NCBI RefSeq assembly: GCF_013369485.1
Contig: NZ_JABWEB010000003.1
Coordinates: 62,001-126,000, forward strand
From: Massilia sp. BJB1822
GTDB lineage: Bacteria; Pseudomonadota; Gammaproteobacteria; Burkholderiales; Burkholderiaceae_D
Reading direction: 5' to 3'
Length of the DNA: 64,000 bases
A program made the translations under genes and the position numbers. Shown here in pieces: positions 43,038 through 53,231 of this stretch (positions are counted from its first letter, which is position 1; every line of letters begins with the position of its first letter). The notes beneath the pieces were generated by a model, which saw only the letters and a list, made by a program, of their open reading frames with translations, did not search any database and was not told where the DNA came from.

Positions 43038-44765
43038 ATGGCTTTCACTACCGGGATTAATTCGATTGACTCTTTGGTTTATGGCAGCTGGAACAGCCAG
43101 CCTAAAACGGCGATCAACCTGACTTACAGCTTCCTGAACGCGCCGCCACGGGACGCTGCCAGCGAAGACTCGAACGGCTTTGCCGTGATGAACAGCCTGC
43201 AGCGCGATGCCGCGCGCGTGGCGCTGGCGAAATGGGCATCGGTGGCCAATATCACTTTCAGCGAAGTGCTGGGCGGCGGACAGATCCAGTTCGGCACCAA
43301 CGACCAGGCTTCGCGCAGCAGCGCCTATGCCTATCTGCCCGAACCCGGTCTGCCTACGACATATCTGTATCTAAATAACAAGTCCAGTTCCAGCAACAAC
43401 TTTGCCGAAGGCTCGTATGGCGCCACCGTCATGCTGCATGAACTGGGCCATACCCTCGGTTTGAAACACCCCGGCAACTACGATTCGGGCGGCAGCACCA
43501 TTGGCGGCCCTTACCTGCCGGCCAGCACCGATACGGTGGATTACACGCAGATGTCGTACAACCCTGGCGCGGCCTCGTCCAAGACCGGCAAGTATGCCAC
43601 CACGCCCATGCTCTACGATATTCAGGCCATGCAGTATCTGTATGGTGCGAACATGAGCTACCATACCGGCGACGATGTATATTCCGTCAGCGCCGCCCAG
43701 CCCGCCATGTGCATCTGGGATGCGGGGGGCAGCGATACGCTCGACTTTTCGGCGTGCACGGGGCCGGTGGTCATCAATCTGAATGCCGGCCAGTTCAGCG
43801 AAACGGCACCGGGTCTAAACAATGTCTCGATCGCCTATGGTGTGACGATGGAGGGCGCCATTGCCGGGTCCGGCGGTTCCACCATTTACGCCAACGTCAC
43901 TACCAACAACACCATTGTCGGCGGCAGTGGCGCTGATGTGATCTATCAGGGCGCCGGCAACGACCGTATCGAAGGTGGCCTGGGTACGGATACCGTGTTC
44001 TATAACGGCGCCTTCTCGCAATACACTCTGGCGCGGCGCGACGGCGGTGTGATTGTGCAGGGCGAAGGCAATGACTCCCTCAGCGGGATCGAACTGCTGC
44101 ATTTCAGCGATCGCACTGTGGCGGTTAACGATTTGCCGCTGGCGGAGGCCCGCCAGACTGGCACGGCAGGGGCGGACCGCCTAATTGCTGGCGTGGGCAA
44201 TGAAAACATCGATGGCGGTGGCGGCATCGATACCTTGGTATATACCGGCCAGCGCAAGGATTATGCGGTGAGCAGCGGCGGCGCTTCCTTCCTGGTAAAC
44301 GATCTGAAGAGCAATGGCGGCGTTGATGTGCTGACCCAGGTGGAACGCCTGAGCTTTGCCGACGGCGCACTTGCCCTGGATACCGCTGGTGCGCCAGGGC
44401 AGCTATACCGCCTCTACCAGGCGGCTTTTGGCCGCACGCCGGACGAGGGCGGCTTTGGCTTCTGGCTGAATGCGCGTGATAGGGATATCAGCCTGGTATC
44501 GATTGCGCGTGATTTTGTTAATAGCCCGGAATTCCTGCGACTGTACGGTAGCAATCTGAGCGATGCCCAGTTTGTTACGCAGCTGTATGCCAATGTGCTG
44601 CACCGCGCACCGGACGAAGGTGGCTTCCGCTTCCACCTGAACGATCTGACTGTGATTGGCCAGACGCGCGAACATGTGCTGTTGAATTTCTCTGAATCGC
44701 CGGAGTTCAAGGCTTCGCTGGTTGGCGTGATGCCCGAAGCCTTGCCTTATCAGATTTTCGGCTGA
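43038..44765 (+). CDS. Serralysin-type secreted zinc metalloprotease with RTX-like and DUF4214 modules
   Basis: 575 residues from ATG 43038 (GTG 43011 is possible). The M10 catalytic domain has HELGHTLGLKH (about residues 134-144) and the Met-turn TQMSY. It is followed by calcium-binding RTX-like repeats (GGSGADVIYQGAGNDRIEGG; GTAGADRLIAGVGNENIDGG) and two DUF4214 units (LYRLYQAAFGRTPDEGGFGF; VLHRAPDEGGFRF). There is no N-terminal signal peptide, as expected for type I secretion, but no type I secretion genes are in the window. Likely an extracellular protease for nutrient release. Confidence 0.9.
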   Translation: MAFTTGINSIDSLVYGSWNSQPKTAINLTYSFLNAPPRDAASEDSNGFAVMNSLQRDAARVALAKWASVANITFSEVLGGGQIQFGTNDQASRSSAYAYLPEPGLPTTYLYLNNKSSSSNNFAEGSYGATVMLHELGHTLGLKHPGNYDSGGSTIGGPYLPASTDTVDYTQMSYNPGAASSKTGKYATTPMLYDIQAMQYLYGANMSYHTGDDVYSVSAAQPAMCIWDAGGSDTLDFSACTGPVVINLNAGQFSETAPGLNNVSIAYGVTMEGAIAGSGGSTIYANVTTNNTIVGGSGADVIYQGAGNDRIEGGLGTDTVFYNGAFSQYTLARRDGGVIVQGEGNDSLSGIELLHFSDRTVAVNDLPLAEARQTGTAGADRLIAGVGNENIDGGGGIDTLVYTGQRKDYAVSSGGASFLVNDLKSNGGVDVLTQVERLSFADGALALDTAGAPGQLYRLYQAAFGRTPDEGGFGFWLNARDRDISLVSIARDFVNSPEFLRLYGSNLSDAQFVTQLYANVLHRAPDEGGFRFHLNDLTVIGQTREHVLLNFSESPEFKASLVGVMPEALPYQIFG

Positions 44766-44769
44766 TATC

Positions 44770-45783
44770 TCAGCAAGCGCAATCGGCTTTTTCCACAACC
44801 GGCAGACTGATGCGGTTGCGGCCCAGGTGCTTGGCGCGGTAGAGCGCGGCGTCGGCGGTGGCTACCAGCTGCTGCGGCTCTTCGCCCGCCGCCGCCAGCG
44901 CGGTCGCCGCGCCGATGCTGACGGTGACATAGGGCTGGGCCGAGCCGACATTCGGCAATTGCAGGCGTTCGATGCGGCTGCGCACCCGCTCCGCCACGAT
45001 GGCCGCGCCTTTCAATGCCTGGTTCGGCAGGATCACGGCAAACTCTTCGCCGCCGTAGCGCGCCACCAGATCGTTGGCGCGCATCTCGCTCGCCAGAGCC
45101 GATGCCACCTTCTGCAGACATTGATCGCCGCCCAGATGGCCGTGGGTATCGTTGTACTGCTTGAAATTATCCACGTCGACCATGAGCAGCGACAAGGGCT
45201 GCTGCTGGCGCAGGGCGCGCTGCCATTCGGCGCGCAGGGTGTCGTCGAAGCAGCGGCGGTTGGCGAGGCCGGTCAGGCCGTCGCGCGTGGCCAGCTGTTC
45301 CAGGGCGATCTGGGCTTTCTTTTCGTTTGTCATATCGCGCAGGGTTTCCACTACGGCCACGATGCGGCCTTCCTTATCGTAGATCGGGCTGGCGTCGGCC
45401 GCCAGATAGCAGCGCCGGCCCACGCGCGGCATATCGCACCAGTTCTCGGCGCATAAGCCTTCGCGCTGCTGGGGACGGGGGCGGGCGCTGTCGTAGAGCT
45501 GGCGGATTTCCTCGGTGCGGCCTTGCAGCACGAGGTCGGCCAGGGTGGCGCGCGGCCGGTTGTAAAAGCAGCGCCAATGGTCGCTGGTGCCGACCACTTC
45601 GCTGGCCGCCACGCCGGTCAGCCGCTCGCAGGCACGGTTCCAGATCAGCACGCGGCGCTGCTGGTCCAGCACAAAGACTGGAATGACCAGCAACTCCATA
45701 AGATCCAGGTCAAAGCCTTGCGGCCGGGCTGGTGCGGGCGGTGGAAAATCCGTCACCCGTGGAAGCATTTGCGCAGTATTCAT
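44770..45783 (-). CDS. PAS-GGDEF diguanylate cyclase (soluble)
   Basis: 337 residues without membrane segments: PAS domain (about residues 30-165; [20 protein letters not shown]) and GGDEF domain with an intact GGEEF loop ([10 protein letters not shown]) and [20 protein letters not shown]. Makes c-di-GMP from GTP; of the four GGDEF-type proteins in this window it is the best preserved. Start at 45783 follows GGACG. Four bases separate its stop from that of the convergent protease gene. The histidine kinase gene upstream in the same direction is 92 bases away. Confidence 0.92.
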   Translation of the reverse strand: MNTAQMLPRVTDFPPPAPARPQGFDLDLMELLVIPVFVLDQQRRVLIWNRACERLTGVAASEVVGTSDHWRCFYNRPRATLADLVLQGRTEEIRQLYDSARPRPQQREGLCAENWCDMPRVGRRCYLAADASPIYDKEGRIVAVVETLRDMTNEKKAQIALEQLATRDGLTGLANRRCFDDTLRAEWQRALRQQQPLSLLMVDVDNFKQYNDTHGHLGGDQCLQKVASALASEMRANDLVARYGGEEFAVILPNQALKGAAIVAERVRSRIERLQLPNVGSAQPYVTVSIGAATALAAAGEEPQQLVATADAALYRAKHLGRNRISLPVVEKADCAC

Positions 45784-45875
45784 TGGGCCGTCCTTTTGGT
45801 GGGCTGGCAGTGGCTGGGCGAAGGTTTCGCCCTCCGCTCTATTCATTCTGCTATTCCCAAGCGGTGTGCCTTTGA

Positions 45876-46811
45876 TTAATCGCAAATCTCGCTCTGATCT
45901 GGCGCAAGATCTTTTCTTTGGGAAACTATCGGAATGGCAGCCAGCAGGGTGGTGCCCTGGCCCGGTTTGCTTTCCAGCGTCAGCTGGCCGCCCGCCGCCT
46001 GCAGGCGTTCGGCCAGGCCAGGCAGACCGTAGCCCCGGCGCCGGCTCTGGTGCGGCAGGCCAACGCCGTTATCGCGCACGCTTAGACTGAGCAGGGAGGG
46101 GCTGCTGGCCAGCGCGATGCACACTTCGCTAGCACAGGCATGGCGCGCCACATTTGATAGCGCTTCCTGCAACATGCGGTACAGCGCCGCCTCGGCCTCG
46201 GCGCGCCCCGGATCACCATTGCAGGCTTCGGCGCGCGCATCTTCGAAAGCCTCCAGCTTGCAAGGAATGCCACAGGTGCGGGTGAACTCGCGCGCCTGCT
46301 GTTGTATGGCGCGACGCAAGCCATGTTGCAGTGCAGCGGGACGCAAATTGTTCAAAATTGCCCGCAGGGAACGCAAGGCTAGACCCAGATGATCTTCCAG
46401 CATCAGCAAGCCTTGCGCCATCCAGTCGGGTATCTGCGGATTCCTGCGCAGCACGCAGATTTCCAGCTGCAGGGCCAGCATGTACTGGCCCAGGTCGTCG
46501 TGGATGTCGCGCGCGATGCGCAGGCGTTCGCCATGGCAGACATGGTCCTGCTTGGCGGCCAGGGCGCATAGCTGCTGGTGCGCCTCCAGTAGGCGCCGTT
46601 CGGCCTCATCCTGGTGGCGATGGCTGGCCGCGAGCTGGATCTGCAGGCCGCGCAGCGCGTGCTGCTGGCGGCGCAGGCGCCACAGCAGCGCCAGGACTAG
46701 CAGGGCCAGCAGCATGGCGCACAGGGCCAAGACTTCGATCTGCATGGCCTGCGGCCAGAACAGGGGCATGTCGATGGTGGCGTCGGACGAGGCCGGGAGC
46801 AGGGCGGGCAT
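45876..46811 (-). CDS. NarL-class sensor histidine kinase (HisKA_3), orphan
   Basis: 311 residues: one TM helix near residues 25-45, a coiled linker, then HisKA_3 with [19 protein letters not shown] (phospho-accepting His and the DDLGQ motif), and an ATPase domain with [11 protein letters not shown] (N box), VRDNGVGL (G1) and [16 protein letters not shown] (G2). It should phosphorylate a LuxR-type response regulator, but none lies nearby. The sensor part is minimal. Start at 46811 is supported by GGAGG. The diguanylate cyclase downstream may be co-transcribed. Confidence 0.9.
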   Translation of the reverse strand: MPALLPASSDATIDMPLFWPQAMQIEVLALCAMLLALLVLALLWRLRRQQHALRGLQIQLAASHRHQDEAERRLLEAHQQLCALAAKQDHVCHGERLRIARDIHDDLGQYMLALQLEICVLRRNPQIPDWMAQGLLMLEDHLGLALRSLRAILNNLRPAALQHGLRRAIQQQAREFTRTCGIPCKLEAFEDARAEACNGDPGRAEAEAALYRMLQEALSNVARHACASEVCIALASSPSLLSLSVRDNGVGLPHQSRRRGYGLPGLAERLQAAGGQLTLESKPGQGTTLLAAIPIVSQRKDLAPDQSEICD

Positions 46812-46961
46812 GAGGGCCTCCGGAATGGGCACGCTTCGACAGTAGCGCGCCCATTCCCGTGCAATATTGCTGAATGTCAAAATTGCCTGCTGGATAGGTC
46901 AATTCGCCCGCTTTGGACCGCCGCTGGAGCAGCAGGCTGGGCGGAAAAGCCACATCCGGCA

Positions 46962-47001
46962 TATAATAGAGGGTTGCCCCTCCGGACTTCGTGTCCGTTT
47001 T
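46962..47001 (+). promoter_or_regulatory. queE promoter region and small leader hairpins
   Basis: A consensus -10 TATAAT lies at 46962-46967, without a convincing -35. Just downstream are GAGGG-TTGC-CCCTC (46969-46982), which overlaps the expected transcript start, and CGGAC-TTCGT-GTCCG followed by TTTT (46983-47001), which would lie in the first bases of the leader. A short attenuator-like structure is possible; I could not fit a preQ1 riboswitch. Confidence 0.4.
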
Positions 47002-47012
47002 CAGGAAATATT

Positions 47013-47648
47013 GTGACTTACAGCATCAAAGAGATCTTCTACACCTTGCAGGGCGAGGGCGCCCACGCGGGCCGTCCTGCCGTGTTCTGCCGCTTCTCGG
47101 GCTGCAATCTGTGGACTGGGCGCGAGAGCGACCGCGCCAGCGCCGTCTGCCAGTTCTGCGACACCGATTTCGTCGGCACGGACGGAGAGGGCGGCGGCAA
47201 GTTCGCCACCGCCGAAGCGCTGGCCGCCAAGATCAACAGCCTGTGGCCGGACACCCATACCGCCAGCAAATACGTGGTCTTCACCGGCGGCGAACCGCTG
47301 CTGCAGCTCGACGCGCCGCTGATCGCCGCCATGCACGCGGCCGGCTTCACCATCGCCATCGAAACCAATGGCACGATGGCGGTGCCGCCCGGCGTGGACT
47401 GGATCTGTGTCAGCCCCAAGATGGGCTCCCAGCTGGTGGTCCATAAAGGCAATGAAATCAAGGTGGTGATTCCACAGGCCGGGCAAGACCTGGCCGCCTA
47501 CGAAGGCCTGGATTTCGAGAATTTCTTCGTGCAGCCGATGGATGGCCCCCTGGCCGAATTCAACACCCGTCTGGCGATCGAAACCTGCAAGCGCAATCCG
47601 AAATGGAAGCTGAGCTTGCAAACCCATAAACTGTTGCAAATACCTTAA
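47013..47648 (+). CDS. queE: 7-carboxy-7-deazaguanine synthase QueE
   Basis: Radical-SAM enzyme that converts 6-carboxytetrahydropterin to 7-carboxy-7-deazaguanine in queuosine synthesis. 211 residues from GTG 47013 (VTYSIKEIFYTLQGEG). The iron-sulfur motif is the C-X14-C-X2-C form (FSGC ... VCQFC) known from the Burkholderia enzyme rather than C-X3-C-X2-C, with FTGGEPLLQ as the SAM-contact GGE motif. First gene of a queE-queD-tadA cluster; queD begins five bases after its stop. Confidence 0.93.
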   Translation: MTYSIKEIFYTLQGEGAHAGRPAVFCRFSGCNLWTGRESDRASAVCQFCDTDFVGTDGEGGGKFATAEALAAKINSLWPDTHTASKYVVFTGGEPLLQLDAPLIAAMHAAGFTIAIETNGTMAVPPGVDWICVSPKMGSQLVVHKGNEIKVVIPQAGQDLAAYEGLDFENFFVQPMDGPLAEFNTRLAIETCKRNPKWKLSLQTHKLLQIP

Positions 47649-47653
47649 ACACA

Positions 47654-48638
<985 letters not shown>

Positions 48639-48691
48639 CGCCATGGCGCCTGCCGTCGTGCTATCCTCGAAGGCTAGAGGAGGGTAAGGCG

Positions 48692-49615
48692 GTGGCGAAC
48701 GTGCAGGCGAACGGCATTACGATTACATACGAGGCGAGCGGCCATCCCTCGCATCCTGTCATCCTGCTCAATATGGGCCTGGGCCTGCAGCTGATCTCCT
48801 GGCCGCGCGATTTTGTCGACGGCCTGGTCGACCTGGGCTACCGCGTGATCCGCTACGACAACCGCGATGCCGGCCTGTCCACCAAGTTCGACCACGCGGG
48901 TTCCCCCAATCTGCTGCTCGCCTACCTCAAGAACCTGTTCGGCTTCCGCCTGCGCTCGGCCTATACCCTGGACGATATGGCCAGCGATGCGCGCGGCCTG
49001 CTCGACGTGCTGGGCATCGCCAAGGCGCATATTATTGGTGCCTCGATGGGCGGCATGATCGCGCAGATTTTCGCGGCGCGCTATCCGCAGCGCACGCTGA
49101 GCCTGACCTCCATCATGTCCAGCAGCGGCCGTCCCGGTTTGCCGGGACCAACGGCCGCCGCGCGCAAGATACTGCTGCAAAAGCCGCCATCGCGCCGCAC
49201 CCGCGAGGATCTGGTGGCGCATATGTACAATACCTTCCGCACCATCGGCAGTCCCGCCTATCCCATGCCGGAGCGCCAGCTGCGCGGCATGATCGAATGC
49301 GCGATTCGCCGCAATGTGAACCCTGACGGCATGGCGCGCCAGCTGGTGGCGATCGCCGCCTCGGGCGACCGCAGCGCGCTGCTGCAGACCATCGCCTGTC
49401 CGGCGCTGGTGATTCATGGCGCCGCCGATCCGCTGGTGCCGGCCGCTTGCGGCATCGATACGGCGCGCCAGATCCCGGGCGCGGCGCTGCATGTGATCGA
49501 AGGCATGGGCCACGATCTGCCGCCGCAACTGACCGAACGCCTGCTTGGCTTGATCGACATCCACCTCCAGAGTAAGATGGCTGCGCCTCAGCCAACCCGT
49601 AACGAACTATCTTGA
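48692..49615 (+). CDS. Alpha/beta hydrolase
   Basis: 307 residues from GTG 48692, which has GAGGAGGG well placed upstream. Catalytic triad is visible: nucleophile Ser in IIGASMGGMIAQIF (about residue 118), Asp in HGAADPLVP (about 251) and His in EGMGHDLPPQL (about 275); the oxyanion region is NMGLGLQ. No signal peptide. The substrate (ester, lactone or haloalkane-like) cannot be given. Its stop overlaps the TTG start of the next gene by TTGA. Confidence 0.88.
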   Translation: MANVQANGITITYEASGHPSHPVILLNMGLGLQLISWPRDFVDGLVDLGYRVIRYDNRDAGLSTKFDHAGSPNLLLAYLKNLFGFRLRSAYTLDDMASDARGLLDVLGIAKAHIIGASMGGMIAQIFAARYPQRTLSLTSIMSSSGRPGLPGPTAAARKILLQKPPSRRTREDLVAHMYNTFRTIGSPAYPMPERQLRGMIECAIRRNVNPDGMARQLVAIAASGDRSALLQTIACPALVIHGAADPLVPAACGIDTARQIPGAALHVIEGMGHDLPPQLTERLLGLIDIHLQSKMAAPQPTRNELS

Positions 49616-50520
49616 CTATCAACCGCATTGGCATCGCCATCGCCGCACCGAGCGGCGCCGCCCAGGATGACGCAGCACTGCAGCGCGGCATCGCCCGCCT
49701 TGAAGCCCAAGGCCACACCGTTCACAACTATTACAGCGACGCGCGCCGCTTCCAGCGTTTTGCCGACAGCGATGCCGGCCGACTGGCGCAACTGAATGCC
49801 GCTGCCGCCGATCCCGAGGTGCAGGTGGTGATCGCGCTTCGCGGACAGTATGGCATCAGCCGCATCCTGCCGCAGATCGATTTCCGCGCCATGGCCGACA
49901 GCGGCAAGCTGTTTGTCGGCTATAGCGATTTCACCGCTTTTCATATGGGCTTGTACGCCGCGACGGCGCGCGCCAGCTTTGCTGGCCCGATGATGTGCGA
50001 CGATTTTATCCGCGACGAGCCGGTGGAATACACGCTGAAGAATTTCTGGGACTGCCTGCGCGGGCCAGAGCACTTTGTGCGCGGCACGGCTGAAGGCAAT
50101 CCGCAGGTCGATGTTGGCGGTCCGCTGTGGGGCGGCAATCTGGCGCTGGTGAACCACCTGATCGGCACGCCGTACTGGCCGCGCATCGAGGGCGGCATCC
50201 TGTTCCTGGAAGACATCGCCGAACATCCTTACAGGGTCGAGCGCATGCTGCTGCAGCTGCTGCATGCGGGAGCGCTGGATGGGCAAAAGGCCGTGGTCCT
50301 GGGAGATTTTTCCGGCTACCGCTTGGCGCCGCACGATAACGGCTATGACTTCGAGGCGATGCTCGCGTATATCCGCAGCGTGCTGCCCATGCCGGTGCTG
50401 ACTGGTCTGCCCTTCGGTCATATCAAGGAGCGCTGCACACTGCCGTTCGGTGGCATGGCTCGCCTGCGTTCCGATGCCGGTGGTTTCGACCTCACGGTGA
50501 GGGACTACCCAACGCTCTGA
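49612..50520 (+). CDS. ldcA: LD-carboxypeptidase (peptidase S66), murein tetrapeptide type
   Basis: 302 residues from a TTG start that overlaps the upstream hydrolase stop. S66 marks: IAIAAPSGA at the N-terminus, nucleophile Ser in FVGYSDFTAFHMGLY (about residue 104), GGNLALVNHLIGTP, catalytic Glu in ILFLEDIAEHPYRVERML and His in LTGLPFGHIKERC. Removes terminal D-alanine from cytosolic murein tetrapeptides during cell-wall recycling. Overlaps the convergent desaturase-like gene by 16 bases. Confidence 0.9.
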   Translation: MTINRIGIAIAAPSGAAQDDAALQRGIARLEAQGHTVHNYYSDARRFQRFADSDAGRLAQLNAAAADPEVQVVIALRGQYGISRILPQIDFRAMADSGKLFVGYSDFTAFHMGLYAATARASFAGPMMCDDFIRDEPVEYTLKNFWDCLRGPEHFVRGTAEGNPQVDVGGPLWGGNLALVNHLIGTPYWPRIEGGILFLEDIAEHPYRVERMLLQLLHAGALDGQKAVVLGDFSGYRLAPHDNGYDFEAMLAYIRSVLPMPVLTGLPFGHIKERCTLPFGGMARLRSDAGGFDLTVRDYPTL

Positions 50521-51320
50521 CTTTGCTTCGCGCTTCGGCGCCACAGCCGCCGCAAAGGCCAGAGCAGGGCTTCCGCAAAATGCTTGGGCGTTTCCTCCGG
50601 TCCCAGGCCGGTCGGTGGATATTCGTCCGGCTGCGGAATGCGGGCGGTGCCGAAGATGCGGTCCCAGAACGGGAAGAGGGCGGCGTAATTGCAGTTGTAA
50701 TGCTCCGGCCGCACCGAATGGTGGATGCGGTGGTATTGCGGAGAGTTCAGCAGAAACCACCAGCGCCCAAAGCCCAGGCGCAGATTCATATGCGGCACGA
50801 TATTGTAGAAACCGAGCAGCGCATACATGCCAAGGATCACCGGCGGCGTTTTGAACAGCAGTCCCGCCAGAAGATAAATCGTCAGCAGTTTCAATCCCGG
50901 CTCCAGCCAGAAATGGCGCTCGGTGGTCGAGGCATTCATGGCCGGATCGCTGTGATGCAGGGAGTGCATGGCCCACAGCCAGGCGTAGCGGTGTTGGGCG
51001 CGATGGAACAGATACTCCAGTAAATCCAGCGTCAGCAGATAGAGCAGGAAAGAGGGCAGCAGCAGCCAGCCGTGGTCGGCCAGCGGAATCAGTCCGCCTC
51101 CCGCCGCGTTGACGGCGGCGACGGTCAGCGCCCCCGTTGCCAGTTGCAAGACCGCGAAGCCGATAGCATAAACGAAGGTGTACGCCACATTGAACGCCGC
51201 CGAGGAGGGGCGCTGCCGCTCGGCGGGCCGTAGGCGTTCCACAGCCAAGGCAAGCAGAATCACACCCAGTACGGGCAGCGATTTATACGCTACGTCTTCC
51301 ACGAAATCGGATAGTTCCAT
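50505..51320 (-). CDS. Sterol desaturase / fatty-acid hydroxylase family membrane protein
   Basis: 271 residues with four to five hydrophobic helices and the histidine clusters that bind a di-iron centre: EYLFHRAQHRYAWLW (H-x3-H), MHSLHHSDPAMN (H-x2-HH) and SPQYHRIHHSVRPEHYN (H-x2-HH). Membrane-bound oxygenase acting on lipids or related compounds; the true substrate is unknown (sterols are unlikely in this host). Convergent with ldcA; no adjacent ferredoxin or reductase. Confidence 0.9.
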   Translation of the reverse strand: MELSDFVEDVAYKSLPVLGVILLALAVERLRPAERQRPSSAAFNVAYTFVYAIGFAVLQLATGALTVAAVNAAGGGLIPLADHGWLLLPSFLLYLLTLDLLEYLFHRAQHRYAWLWAMHSLHHSDPAMNASTTERHFWLEPGLKLLTIYLLAGLLFKTPPVILGMYALLGFYNIVPHMNLRLGFGRWWFLLNSPQYHRIHHSVRPEHYNCNYAALFPFWDRIFGTARIPQPDEYPPTGLGPEETPKHFAEALLWPLRRLWRRSAKQSQSVG

Positions 51321-51453
51321 GCCATCCCCGCTGCATTCGCGCCTGCACCGCTATTCTAGCGCAGGATATAGATAGCGCTGGGCTTGTCTTGCATCAAAAA
51401 CAATATGCGGCGTTGGGAGCAATGTGGAGCTTTATGTTCGCAGGAGGAAAACC

Positions 51454-51735
51454 ATGCCTACGCCTCAAGATCCGGTTCAGCTTGACATGCTGTTTCGTCA
51501 CGCCGAATATCAAAGTATGTTGAACCGGATTGCCAAACTGGAGCAGGATGTGACTGAGCTGAAGAAGGATATGGAAGAGCTGAAAATCGCCGTGAATGTG
51601 ATTCGCTCGAATTACGCGACTAAAGCAGATGTCGCAGAAGTCCATAAGGCCTTACATGCGCAAACCTGGCGGCTGATCGGCTTTGCCAGCCTGCTGGTCG
51701 CGGTGGTGTACTACATCGCACGCAATGTGCATTAG
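51454..51735 (+). CDS. Small coiled-coil protein with C-terminal membrane anchor (paralog A)
   Basis: 93 residues. A heptad coiled coil (about residues 25-55, KLEQDVTELKKDMEELKIAV) is followed by VIRSNYATKADV, TWRLIGF and a single hydrophobic helix ending YYIARNVH, so the protein is tail-anchored with its coil in the cytoplasm. AGGAGG sits before the ATG at 51454. The same architecture and motifs are found in the protein encoded at 53232-53504 on the other strand; this copy has about one extra heptad. It resembles small XhlA-like proteins in layout only. Function unknown. Confidence 0.75.
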   Translation: MPTPQDPVQLDMLFRHAEYQSMLNRIAKLEQDVTELKKDMEELKIAVNVIRSNYATKADVAEVHKALHAQTWRLIGFASLLVAVVYYIARNVH

Positions 51736-51777
51736 ACTCCGGCGCGGACGTCTTGTCGGCCCGCGCCGGAACGGCTA

Positions 51778-53097
51778 TCAGGCCGCGTGGTTCTGGTTCA
51801 GCAGACGCGCGATGACGTCGTGGTTCAGCCAGATCACCGGCGCTGCCGGTTTGGACATTTCATTGAACATCAGCGGGCCGGTGCCTTCCAGCACCAGGGC
51901 GCTCAGCAGGTCAGTGATCAGTTCCTTGCGCTCCTTGTGCAGCTTGGTGATGTCTTCCGAGGTGCCGATCATGACTTCGGCCAGCGCTGGCGTGTTATCC
52001 ATCGGCCAGGCGTCGAAGTTGCGGAAGCTCGCGCTGGTGGCGTCGCCGTTGTAGGCGGCGATGCGGGCCAGCAGGTCGTCCAGCTTGATGCCGTCTTCCA
52101 GCAAGGCCTGGCAAGCTTCCCATTGCTGCTGCGCCCATGCCGCGCCGCCTTCCTTCTTCAGCGCTTCCAGCAGCGGGAACAGCGACAGTTCCACGCCGAC
52201 GAAGATGTCGGAAGAGTTGGTGCGGATTTCCGGGCAGTTGAACACGGTCGCCTGCACGCCTTTTTCCCAGGCCGCCGAAGCGACGGACTCCAGGCGCATC
52301 TTGGCGTAGCCCTGGGTGTAGTTGCTGTAGGTCTGCCACAGGTATTCGCCGCCGATCAGGATCTCGGTGCCGTGGTAGCCGTAGGCACTGTAGCGCGCCT
52401 GGCCGCCGGTCTTTTCCAGGCGGGCGCGGATGCCGGCGCTGGCGTCGATCAGATGCATGAAGGTGTTGGCCGTCACCTCGTCAAAATTCATCAGGATCAG
52501 TTTGCCCAGATCGCTGTCCAGCAGCTCGCGCGAGGACATGAAGCGCTCGCCGCGGCCTTTGTATACGCGGTTGGCGATGGCCAGGAAGACCTTCACTTTC
52601 GGGATGCCGCCAGCCATGGTGTGGGCGAAGTAGACATTCGTGCCGTCGGCGATCATGCCGTCCAGCTGGGCCATGGCTTGCGCGGCCGACGCCTTGAAGC
52701 GCGCCACGCCGGTTTCGCGGCAGCGCTCGATCTGCTGCCAGTCCAGTTTGAATTCCTGCCAGTTTTTCAGCGTCATATCGGCCAGCAGGGCGGTCGGGGT
52801 CGGCTCGCCAGCCGGCGCGTCGAGGTCGAAACCGGCCATCAGCGGCACGTTGATGACGCGGCCGCCCAGATTGGCTTCGGCTTCGGCCAGTTCTTCCGCG
52901 TTCAGCGGGCGCAGCTGGTTGTTTTCGTCGCGGCGGCCAACCGTCATGCCGATGATGTTCATGCCCGCTTTGCGCGCCTCGTCCAGCAGGCCATTGACAT
53001 AGCCGCGGCCGAACAGCTCGCCAAACAGAACAAAGGTGTCGCCTTGGCGGAACAGCGTATTGTGTGGAATGTCTCTCAGGGACGTTCTCTTGGTCAT
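51778..53097 (-). CDS. FabMG-like enoyl-ACP reductase family protein
   Basis: 439 residues, soluble. The N-terminus TFVLFGELFGRGYVNGLLDEA resembles a Rossmann nucleotide-binding start (GxxxGRG), followed by MNIIGMTVGRRDE, VYFAHTMAGGIPKVKV, YGYHGTEILIGGEYLWQTY and VFNCPEIRTNSSDIFVGVEL. I recall this pattern from the family named after FabMG, a metagenomic enoyl-ACP reductase linked to triclosan tolerance; the assignment is from memory. The activity would be reduction of enoyl-ACP in fatty-acid synthesis. Start at 53097; ATG 53112 is possible. Flanked on both sides by paralogous tail-anchored coiled-coil genes. Confidence 0.6.
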   Translation of the reverse strand: MTKRTSLRDIPHNTLFRQGDTFVLFGELFGRGYVNGLLDEARKAGMNIIGMTVGRRDENNQLRPLNAEELAEAEANLGGRVINVPLMAGFDLDAPAGEPTPTALLADMTLKNWQEFKLDWQQIERCRETGVARFKASAAQAMAQLDGMIADGTNVYFAHTMAGGIPKVKVFLAIANRVYKGRGERFMSSRELLDSDLGKLILMNFDEVTANTFMHLIDASAGIRARLEKTGGQARYSAYGYHGTEILIGGEYLWQTYSNYTQGYAKMRLESVASAAWEKGVQATVFNCPEIRTNSSDIFVGVELSLFPLLEALKKEGGAAWAQQQWEACQALLEDGIKLDDLLARIAAYNGDATSASFRNFDAWPMDNTPALAEVMIGTSEDITKLHKERKELITDLLSALVLEGTGPLMFNEMSKPAAPVIWLNHDVIARLLNQNHAA

Positions 53098-53231
53098 GGT
53101 TTCAACTCGCATAGAAGTATTTTCGGGCGTGGCGGGCGCCAGCTGCGGCGTCCGCCATTCGAGCCCGCAATTATGCGCTATTTCGGCAGAAAACCATACC
53201 CGGCTGTCAACTTGGCGGTTTTGGCAGGATG

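Noticed and set aside
46940..47012. preQ1 riboswitch ahead of queE
   Set aside because: The leader is too short and no A-rich tail or pseudoknot partners could be matched to known preQ1 classes.
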